Positions 1 through 4,126 of a stretch of DNA of 6,839 bases are shown one piece after another (the first letter of the stretch is position 1; the number at the start of each line of letters is the position of its first letter). This DNA comes from CAYNFT01 sp964396535 (GTDB lineage Bacteria; Chloroflexota; Dehalococcoidia; Dehalococcoidales; UBA2162). The stretch spans positions 1-6,839 of the forward strand of contig CAYNFT010000101.1 of NCBI GenBank assembly GCA_964396535.1, in the 5' to 3' direction. The notes beneath the pieces were generated by a model. That model made no database searches and had not been told where the DNA came from. It worked only from the letters and a program-made list of their open reading frames with translations. Made by a program: the position numbers and the translations under genes.

Positions 1-151
1 CTATCCCCCTGACCCCCTTCCCTTAATAAGGGAAGGGGGAAGCTTCTTAAAGGGGCTTCGCCCCTTTTAATCCCCTTACTAAACACTATTTATTTAAGGG
101 AAGGAGGAATGATGGTTTCCGAAGTGGCTTGATGCCCCTTCGGGCTTCCCC
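1..151 (-). repeat. Composite palindromic repeat module, left copy
   Basis: This stretch is non-coding and built of nested palindromes. A large hairpin has perfect 12-bp arms (13-24 and 28-39, loop aat). A small hairpin has 8-bp arms (49-56 and 60-67, loop ttc). A third hairpin at 119-143 has 10-bp arms with one mismatch and is followed by ggcttcccc. Read on the minus strand from 151 to 1, the module matches the right-hand end of the window: the 18-mer ggggaagcccgaaggggc (151-134) and the 18-mer ggattaaaaggggcgaag (73-56) both recur in the same order at 6705-6722 and 6756-6773. It is therefore a dispersed repeat module present here in opposite orientations. I see no transposase and no target-site duplication, so I call it a repeat and not a mobile element. 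Confidence 0.8.
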
Positions 152-253
152 ATATTGTAAAGCAGTGACAAGGGGTATGTGAGAATAGCTTCGCCCCACT
201 CTAAAGCCTCTTCCCTCTCTCCTTGAGAAGGATTCAATGCTAAAGGAGAGTTA

Positions 254-311
254 AAGAGAGGCGGAGCCTCTCTTACAATATTCTTCCCCCTCTCCTTCAA
301 AGGAGAGGGGG
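254..311 (+). repeat. Two-hairpin palindromic repeat unit
   Basis: A small hairpin (perfect 9-bp arms 254-262 and 266-274, loop gga) is followed by an 11-base AT-rich spacer and a large hairpin (perfect 12-bp arms 286-297 and 300-311, loop ca). The same small-then-large architecture appears inverted at 13-67 and again at 6795-6839, where the window end cuts it. Stem sequences differ between copies but remain self-complementary, so structure is conserved more than sequence. Bases 152-253, between this unit and the left module, hold further repeat debris such as gcttcgcccc at 188-197 and no gene. Confidence 0.8.
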
Positions 312-501
312 ATAAAGGGGGTGAGGTTGATAACAAATCTCGAGGATGTGGACTCTGCCAGCGGCACCTTTAGTAGTTAATTGACCTGGAGTCTCTTATT
401 ATGACTGTTCTGTCCTATTCTGTAACCCCAATGTCTCAGGCATTCCTAAAAGCAATGGGAACCTGATAGGGAAACACAAAATGTAGGGCTGGCAAATAAG
501 T
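312..501. other. Intergenic stretch with no recognisable gene
   Basis: Between the palindromic repeats and the end of rplT I see no convincing coding frame, RNA gene or promoter. The only structure is a hairpin at 436-466: five outer pairs (TCAGG with CCTGA) and four inner pairs (TTCC with GGAA), with a two-base bulge at 441-442. It lies 36 bases beyond the rplT stop. It has no T-run on either side, so it is at best a 3'-end protective or Rho-type structure, not an intrinsic terminator. Confidence 0.4.
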
Positions 502-861
502 TTAGCCTTGAACTTGACCTTTAGCCGTGGTTACTAATTGAGCAAAGGCCTCAGGTTCTCTGACCGCCATATCAGCTAGCATCTTCCGGTTGATTTCAAC
601 TCCCGACTTTTTTAAGCCGTCCACAAACTGGCCGTAGGTGAGCCCATTAGCTCGGCTAGCAGCATTAACTCGTGAAATCCACAAACGCCTCATATCACCC
701 TTACGCTCGCGACGGTGAGCATAGGCATAGCTCAATGACTTAAGCATAGCCTCATGGGCTCGACGATAAAGGCTGTGCCTGGTTGCCCTCTGCCCCTTGG
801 TCAAGGCTAACACCTTCTTATGTCGGCGATGAGCGGTTACACCTCTTTTTACTCGTGGCAA
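502..861 (-). CDS. 50S ribosomal protein L20 (bL20), TTG start
   Basis: bL20 binds 23S rRNA early in assembly of the large ribosomal subunit and in several bacteria also represses its own operon. The 119-residue protein has the family's usual length. Its N-terminus PRVKRGV..HRRHKK is the basic extension, followed by the conserved helix core with RRLWISRVNAASR near residues 58-70, NGLTYGQFV near 73-81, and GVEINRKMLADMAV near 87-100. The start codon is TTG at 859-861. An in-frame TAA at 880-882 leaves no ATG or GTG between it and the MPRVKRG-type N-terminus. A GGGAG Shine-Dalgarno (869-873) sits 7 bases ahead of the TTG. The gene lies 13 bases after rpmI and is the last gene of the thrS-infC-rpmI-rplT block. 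TTG in such a highly expressed gene is mildly unusual and may limit translation. Confidence 0.97.
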   Translation of the reverse strand: MPRVKRGVTAHRRHKKVLALTKGQRATRHSLYRRAHEAMLKSLSYAYAHRRERKGDMRRLWISRVNAASRANGLTYGQFVDGLKKSGVEINRKMLADMAVREPEAFAQLVTTAKGQVQG

Positions 862-874
862 GATACTTCTCCCT

Positions 875-1078
875 TTACTTTACCCCGTAGGGTAAAAGCC
901 TTCTTATTCGTGCTTTATCACTAGGGCTTATTGGAAGTTTCTCATCATAAAGGCGCTTAGCCCGCTTTGCTTTTCGGAGACGCAAATGGCTCTTCCCCAC
1001 CTTAGTGCGCATAATTTTACCGCTGCCAGTAATGTGGAAGCGGCTTTGTGCCCCTTTGTGAGTTTTGATTTTCGGCAT
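875..1078 (-). CDS. rpmI: 50S ribosomal protein L35 (bL35)
   Basis: bL35 is a small basic protein of the large ribosomal subunit. The product has 67 residues, close to the usual 64-66. It shows the family N-terminus MPKIKTHKGAQSRF, then TGSGKI (residues 17-22), a Lys/Arg-rich middle (KSHLRLRKAKRAKR, 29-42) and the conserved C-terminal RRLLPYG (59-65). Start ATG at 1076-1078 lies 6 bases beyond the infC stop codon. The nearest Shine-Dalgarno-like GAGGT (1093-1097) lies inside the infC end, about 14 bases from the ATG, so translation is probably coupled to infC. The infC-rpmI-rplT order is conserved across most bacteria. Confidence 0.97.
   Translation of the reverse strand: MPKIKTHKGAQSRFHITGSGKIMRTKVGKSHLRLRKAKRAKRLYDEKLPISPSDKARIRRLLPYGVK
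879..896 (-). promoter_or_regulatory. UACG-tetraloop hairpin at the rpmI/rplT junction
   Basis: On the minus strand, TTTACCC (896-890) and GGGTAAA (885-879) form a perfect 7-bp stem closed by a TACG loop. The C(UACG)G form is a known extra-stable tetraloop. The stem covers the last codons of rpmI and stops just ahead of the rpmI stop codon and the rplT Shine-Dalgarno (869-873). It could adjust coupling between L35 and L20 or form part of an L20 binding site. That role is inference, since the stem also encodes the conserved L35 C-terminus PYG. Confidence 0.4.
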
Positions 1079-1084
1079 CTAAGA

Positions 1085-1636
1085 CTACTTTACCTCTTCC
1101 TTTATTTTTTCACCTTTAGTCTTTTGAGCAGCTACCGGTGCCATAACCACATTCATTCTTCTCCCGTCCATCACTGGTTGCCCCTCAACAGAAGCTACTT
1201 CTTTTAGTGAGTCTACCATCCTCTGCAGCAGCCTCCGACCAATCTCAGGGTGCGTATTTTCACGCCCTCTGAATAGTATTGTTATCTTAACTTTATCTCC
1301 GCCATCCAGCAACTTCCTGGTTACTCTAACCTTTGCCTCAAAATCATGGTCACCAATCTTGGGTCGTAGCCGAACTTCTCTTAAAAGTACGACCTTCTGA
1401 CCCTTTTTAGCCTCACGCTCCTTCTTCGCCTGCTCGTACTTATACTTCCCATAATCAAGCAGGCGACATACTGGCGGCACTGCAGTGGCCGCTACTTCAA
1501 CCAGGTCAAGGTTGCGATTCCCGGCTAACTCTCGTGCTTGGTCTAAGGGCATAACCCCAAGCTGCTCCCCCTTCTCCCCAACAAGGCGAACCTCGGAAGC
1601 CCTTATCTCCCTATTAACGCGCAGCTTCTTAGCTAT
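1085..1636 (-). CDS. infC: Translation initiation factor IF-3, probable ATA start
   Basis: IF-3 binds the 30S subunit, keeps subunits apart and proofreads the start codon-initiator tRNA pairing. From 1636 the product is 183 residues, normal for the family. The N-domain begins KKLRVNREIRASEVRLV..KGEQLG (about residues 3-27). The IF-3 signature RLLDYGKYKYEQAK lies at about 58-71, followed by a Lys-rich linker and the C-domain with FRGRE (about 122-126) and MDGRRMNVVMAP (about 156-167). The first ATG (1550-1552) falls after GEQLG and would delete most of the conserved N-domain start. Upstream in frame there is only ATA (1634-1636), then AAC, then a TAG stop (1640-1642). AGGAGGT at 1647-1653 lies 10 bases before ATA. 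IF3 genes of E. coli and relatives start with AUU and are autoregulated through that codon, and the same logic fits here. The presence of infC is certain; the start codon is strong inference. Confidence 0.93.
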   Translation of the reverse strand: MAKKLRVNREIRASEVRLVGEKGEQLGVMPLDQARELAGNRNLDLVEVAATAVPPVCRLLDYGKYKYEQAKKEREAKKGQKVVLLREVRLRPKIGDHDFEAKVRVTRKLLDGGDKVKITILFRGRENTHPEIGRRLLQRMVDSLKEVASVEGQPVMDGRRMNVVMAPVAAQKTKGEKIKEEVK

Positions 1637-1646
1637 GTTCTAATTT

Positions 1647-1653
1647 ACCTCCT
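1647..1653 (-). promoter_or_regulatory. Shine-Dalgarno that fixes the infC start
   Basis: AGGAGGT on the minus strand is a near-perfect anti-16S match. It stands 10 bases ahead of the ATA at 1634-1636 and about 94 bases ahead of the first in-frame ATG. Its position argues that translation begins upstream of that ATG, with ATA the only plausible codon between the SD and the N-domain coding sequence. Confidence 0.75.
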
Positions 1654-1680
1654 CTAATCACAGGTATGTTTCGCGCAGAA

Positions 1681-1709
1681 ACTATAGCACATCTCCGTGC
1701 ACTAATCAA
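1681..1709 (-). promoter_or_regulatory. Sigma-70-type promoter for infC-rpmI-rplT
   Basis: On the minus strand TTGATT (1704-1709) and TATAGT (1681-1686) are separated by exactly 17 bases, a good match to the housekeeping consensus. Transcription would start near 1674, giving an untranslated leader of about 38 bases before infC. It lies in the 105-base thrS-infC gap, which has no convincing terminator, so infC can probably also be reached by read-through from thrS. A leader this short leaves no room for the long L20-responsive infC leader known from Firmicutes. Confidence 0.7.
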
Positions 1710-1741
1710 ATTGTAATCCTATTATCGCCTGACCAACCATT

Positions 1742-3520
1742 TTATTTCAAGTCTAAGGCTCTATTTTCTACGATTGTCCTGACAGTTTCAATGAAGCTAT
1801 CAACAGATTGAGACGGCAGCTGCTCACCGCTACGCAAGCGTAGAGACACAGTTGAATCAGCTACCTCTTTGTCGCCGACAACCAGCATATAGGGTATCTT
1901 GTCAAGCTGTGCCTGTCGAATTTTAAGGTTTATCCTTTCCGACCGGGCATCCACCTTTACCCGTATGCTCTCATTTTTAAGCTGAGCCTCCAGTTTACGA
2001 GCATAGTCCAGGTGACGGTCTGCTACCGGAATTATCATCACCTGCACCGGGGCTAGCCATACCGGGAAAGCGCCGGCATAATGTTCGATAAGAAAAGCCA
2101 TGGTTCTTTCTATCGCACCAACTGAAGAGCGATGAATAACAATCGGTTCCTTTTCTTTCTGATCTTTATCTATATAGGTCAGCTTAAAGCGTTTCGGCAT
2201 AACAAAATCATATTGGACGGTAAAAGCAGTGTCTTCTTTACCAGCAAAATTTTTCATCTGAATATCAATTTTGGGACCGTAAAAAGCTGCTTCTTTCTCA
2301 GCTTCAACGTAATTGGCTTTCCTTTGTATTAGAACTTGTCGCAAAACATCTTCCGCAAAGTCCCAGGCTTCATCATCTTCGTAGTATTTTGTGTTATCAT
2401 TTCGGTCTCCTAAGGATAATCGATATCGATAATTCGCACCGGTATCTAATCCTAAGGTTGCCGCTACATATTCTATGAGGTCCAGAACATCGTTTATTTC
2501 ATTCATAGCCTGGTCCGGTTGACAGATAATATGGGAATCAGCCAGGCAAAAACTCCGGACTCTGATAAGTCCGGTCAGTTCCCCTGATTTTTCATATCGG
2601 AATTGTTTTGCTAATTCCGCAATTCTAAAGGGAAGCTCTCTATAAGACCTCGGCTTGCTTGCGTACAGTTCAAAATGGTGCGGGCAGGTCATAGGTCTTA
2701 ACATCAACTCTTCTTCTTCCACCTTCATTACCGGATACATTGAGTTTTTATAATATGGATAATGGCCTGAAGTTTTATACAATTCTATGTTAGCCAGGTC
2801 GGGAGTATAAACGTGCTTATAACCTCTTTTTATTTCCTCATCAACCACAAAACGTTCCAGCTCTCTTCTTATTATTGAGCCTTTTTCTGTGAACAAAGGC
2901 AGCCCCTTTCCCACCAAGTCCGAGAAGACAAAAAGGTCGAGGTCCTTACCTATTTTCCTGTGGTCTCTTTTCTTGATTTCTTCCTGTGTTGCTAAATATT
3001 CATCCAATTCTTTCTTTGACAGGAACAACAAACCATAGATTCTCTGGAGCATCGGATTTTTTTCTGACCCTCTCCAGTAGGCTCCGGCAATACTAACCAG
3101 CTTGAAAGCCTTTATCTCCCCGGTAAAACTCACGTGAGGTCCACGGCACAAATCAACAAAAGAACCCTGCCGGTACACACCAACCTTCTCATCCGTAAGC
3201 TCGTCAATTAACTCCAGCTTGTATGGCTGAGCAGCGAATAACTGCCTAGCCTCCTCCTTGGTCACCTCATCTCTGACAAAGGCATCATTTGAGGCGATTA
3301 TCTCCTTCATCTTAGCCTCGATAAGCGGTAAATCATCCGGAGTTAGCGGGCGAGGCAAATCAAAGTCATAATAAAAGCCATTTTCTATCGCCGGTCCAAT
3401 ACCAAACTTGGCATCAGGAAAGATAGACTGAACTGCCTCAGCCATAACATGAGCGGCTGAATGCCGCATTATTTCCAGCTTTTCCTCGTCAGCTGTTTTT
3501 CCACCTTCATTAACAACCAT
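1742..3520 (-). CDS. thrS: Threonyl-tRNA synthetase lacking the TGS domain
   Basis: This enzyme charges tRNA-Thr with threonine in the cytoplasm and edits mis-charged serine. The 592-residue protein opens directly in the editing domain: HSAAH at 20-24 is the HxxxH editing motif and DLCRGPH at 123-129 supplies the Cys/His of the second motif. The class II catalytic core follows. Zinc ligands appear as C279 (MTCPHH), H330 (ADSHI) and H463 (VIHRSS). Motif 2 is FRYEKSGELTG with R308, and motif 3 is GAIER with R472. The anticodon-binding domain runs from about 488 (WLAPVQVMIIPV) to the end. The N-terminal TGS domain of about 60 residues in E. coli ThrRS is absent. A terminator lies just upstream of the ATG, so this is natural architecture, not a frameshift. 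The family-typical MNCPGH and TQDDAH are here MTCPHH and CLADSH. AAAGGG at 3529-3534 is the ribosome-binding site. Confidence 0.97.
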   Translation of the reverse strand: MVVNEGGKTADEEKLEIMRHSAAHVMAEAVQSIFPDAKFGIGPAIENGFYYDFDLPRPLTPDDLPLIEAKMKEIIASNDAFVRDEVTKEEARQLFAAQPYKLELIDELTDEKVGVYRQGSFVDLCRGPHVSFTGEIKAFKLVSIAGAYWRGSEKNPMLQRIYGLLFLSKKELDEYLATQEEIKKRDHRKIGKDLDLFVFSDLVGKGLPLFTEKGSIIRRELERFVVDEEIKRGYKHVYTPDLANIELYKTSGHYPYYKNSMYPVMKVEEEELMLRPMTCPHHFELYASKPRSYRELPFRIAELAKQFRYEKSGELTGLIRVRSFCLADSHIICQPDQAMNEINDVLDLIEYVAATLGLDTGANYRYRLSLGDRNDNTKYYEDDEAWDFAEDVLRQVLIQRKANYVEAEKEAAFYGPKIDIQMKNFAGKEDTAFTVQYDFVMPKRFKLTYIDKDQKEKEPIVIHRSSVGAIERTMAFLIEHYAGAFPVWLAPVQVMIIPVADRHLDYARKLEAQLKNESIRVKVDARSERINLKIRQAQLDKIPYMLVVGDKEVADSTVSLRLRSGEQLPSQSVDSFIETVRTIVENRALDLK

Positions 3521-3669
3521 TGCTGAAACCCTTTAACCCGACTAAATAAAAACCTCCCACCCGGTTTAAGGACGAGAGGTTAATGCCACCACGTTTACTC
3601 CGGACTGATTAAATCTATACCTTCGCCTATCAACAATCCTTCAAACGAGTACAATCTAAACCTCAAACC
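3521..3669 (-). promoter_or_regulatory. thrS attenuator leader, T-box-like
   Basis: The inferred leader runs from about 3669 to the thrS ATG. Just before the terminator the minus strand reads CGTGGTGGCATTAACC followed by CTCTCGTCC. This resembles the T-box core (GGGUGGNACC, then CGUCC in the terminator's 5' arm) that lets uncharged tRNA stabilise an antiterminator upstream of synthetase genes. Only about 75 bases lie 5' of it, shorter than a normal specifier-containing stem I. A hairpin GGATTG/CAGTCC is visible there, with no confident specifier loop. GAGGTT at 3659-3664 could pair with AACCTC in the terminator arm and act as antiterminator. Attenuation of thrS is well supported; the T-box identity is tentative, and a different sensing mechanism remains possible. 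Confidence 0.5.
3544..3581 (-). terminator. Intrinsic terminator (attenuator) upstream of thrS
   Basis: On the minus strand AACCTCTCGTCC (3570-3581) and GGGTGGGAGGTT (3551-3562) pair along 12 positions, including G-U pairs, around a 7-base loop. TTTATTT (3544-3550) follows immediately and with the stem's last bases makes a continuous T-rich tract. It stands between the promoter and the thrS start codon, the position expected of a regulated attenuator. Confidence 0.85.
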
Positions 3670-3675
3670 TTATTA

Positions 3676-3704
3676 ATTATACCAGCCACAAGCTATGAGT
3701 GCAA
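3676..3704 (-). promoter_or_regulatory. Strong sigma-70-type promoter for thrS
   Basis: On the minus strand TTGCAC (3699-3704) is followed after exactly 17 bases by a perfect TATAAT (3676-3681). Initiation would fall near 3669, giving a leader of about 149 nt that contains the attenuator. Its -35 box is only about 20 bases from the -35 of the divergent aro promoter, so one regulator or DNA structure could affect both. Confidence 0.8.
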
Positions 3705-3723
3705 TCATATCACAACACCCTTG

Positions 3724-3752
3724 TTGACAAAGCAGGTCTCTTATGTTAGAGT
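3724..3752 (+). promoter_or_regulatory. Probable promoter for the aro leader and aroBDE
   Basis: A perfect TTGACA (3724-3729), then 17 bases, then TAGAGT (3747-3752; four of six consensus bases). Initiation would be near 3759, leaving about 335 nt before aroB. The -35 box overlaps one arm of an inverted repeat at 3728-3737, which could be an operator half-site. Confidence 0.5.
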
Positions 3753-3826
3753 TGGCGCATAAAGGTTGGGTATATAGAACATGTCTAATTACATTACCTT
3801 CCAAGAATTACATCATACCTGCTTTG
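3728..3826. repeat. Perfect 10-bp inverted repeat, arms 79 bases apart
   Basis: CAAAGCAGGT (3728-3737) is exactly complementary to ACCTGCTTTG (3817-3826). The first arm overlaps the TTGACA box. If transcription starts near 3759 this arm is not in the RNA, which would favour a DNA role such as looping between two operator-like sites. If an upstream start is used, it forms a long-range RNA stem. A perfect 10-bp match in a region this short is unlikely by chance. Confidence 0.4.
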
Positions 3827-3860
3827 CGTTTCCGGTGCGTTCGAGGCGCACTTGGGAGGT
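3796..3860 (+). other. Possible structured RNA in the aro leader
   Basis: ACCTTCCAAG (3796-3805) pairs with CTTGGGAGGT (3851-3860) over ten positions with one G-U. Inside, GTGCG (3835-3839) and CGCAC (3847-3851) form a 5-bp stem with the 7-base loop TTCGAGG. That loop matches the T-arm pattern TTCRANN, and a 7-bp acceptor-like stem (3798-3804 with 3852-3858) sits exactly next to it. The intervening 30 bases are too few for D and anticodon arms, and no CCA follows, so it is not a tRNA. It may be a tRNA-like or unrelated folded element, or a tRNA relic. Competing pairings exist (3794-3800 with 3885-3891; 3809-3814 with 3872-3877), so the fold is uncertain. Confidence 0.35.
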
Positions 3861-3918
3861 TTCGGCATAAAGATGTAGTCAACCAAGGTAACAAAGCTAA
3901 ATACACAAAAAGGTTTAA

Positions 3919-3968
3919 AGAACCCTCCTGAGCAGAGGGTTCTGCCATTTAGGGAGTTAAAATGGCAG
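3919..3968 (+). promoter_or_regulatory. Two mutually exclusive hairpins in the aro leader
   Basis: Hairpin 1 pairs AGAACCCTC (3919-3927) with GAGGGTTCT (3935-3943). Hairpin 2 pairs CTGCCATTT (3942-3950) with AAATGGCAG (3960-3968). Both are perfect 9-bp stems and both need bases 3942-3943, so complete formation of one excludes complete formation of the other. Hairpin 2 carries AGGGAG in its loop and an ATG (3962-3964) in its 3' arm, so it could gate translation of the small frame that starts there. No long T-run follows either stem, which argues for translational or Rho-type control over intrinsic termination. Confidence 0.45.
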
Positions 3969-4126
3969 CGCCGAAAGACACCGTACTGAAAATTTCGTAC
4001 CCTGAGGAGTGCTTAAGTACCATAATGGTATATAATTATTACGAGGCAGGATTTGGTAATAATGAAACAAGGGAAGGTAACAGGACAGTAGCAGATGAGA
4101 AAAGTTACGTTGGGACTTGGCAGTAA
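3962..4126 (+). CDS. Possible 54-residue leader ORF overlapping aroB
   Basis: An open frame begins at ATG 3962 behind a good Shine-Dalgarno (AGGGAG at 3951-3956, 5 bases away). It ends at TAA 4124-4126, which is 32 bases inside aroB in another frame. The product starts MAAPKDTVLKISYPEE and includes a Tyr-rich patch VYNYY near residues 23-27. I do not recognise it and see no signal peptide or membrane segment. The arrangement suggests either a regulatory leader ORF whose translation influences aroB access, or a chance frame. Tyr codons upstream of shikimate genes are suggestive, but four in 54 codons is not strong evidence. The SD and the hairpin around its start are the main support. Confidence 0.3.
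   Translation: MAAPKDTVLKISYPEECLSTIMVYNYYEAGFGNNETREGNRTVADEKSYVGTWQ
4026..4036 (+). promoter_or_regulatory. Possible extended -10 promoter close to aroB
   Basis: TGG followed by TATATAAT gives an extended -10 motif (TGnTATATA) overlapping a perfect TATAAT at 4031-4036. I find no good -35 at 16-18 bases. Initiation near 4041 would give a short leader of about 55 nt for aroB and bypass the structured region upstream. The site lies within the possible leader ORF. Confidence 0.35.

Noticed and set aside
1..330. CRISPR array or complete MITE
   Set aside because: Repeats are palindromic, not identical direct repeats with unique spacers; no target duplication or consistent ends could be defined.
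94..336. Open frame on the minus strand, about 80 codons
   Set aside because: It runs through palindromic repeats; its low-complexity product (SPPLSPSP, SFP ends) mirrors the repeat sequence, and there is no ribosome site.
986..1207. Plus-strand frame opposite rpmI and infC
   Set aside because: It is antisense to two certain genes, and its product is an arbitrary hydrophobic string.
1686..1703. thrS terminator in the thrS-infC gap (GCAC/GTGC hairpin)
   Set aside because: The stem is only 4 bp, it lies within the promoter spacer and no T-run follows.
3586..3663. 23-codon TTG-started leader peptide in the thrS leader
   Set aside because: The frame is short enough to occur by chance, has no threonine codons, and has only a poor ribosome site.
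3798..3861. A tRNA gene
   Set aside because: T arm and acceptor-like stem are present, but there is no anticodon arm, no D arm, too few bases and no CCA.
3743..3931. 62-codon plus-strand frame in the aro leader
   Set aside because: Its ATG overlaps the probable -10 region, it has no Shine-Dalgarno, the composition looks non-coding and it covers the folded elements.
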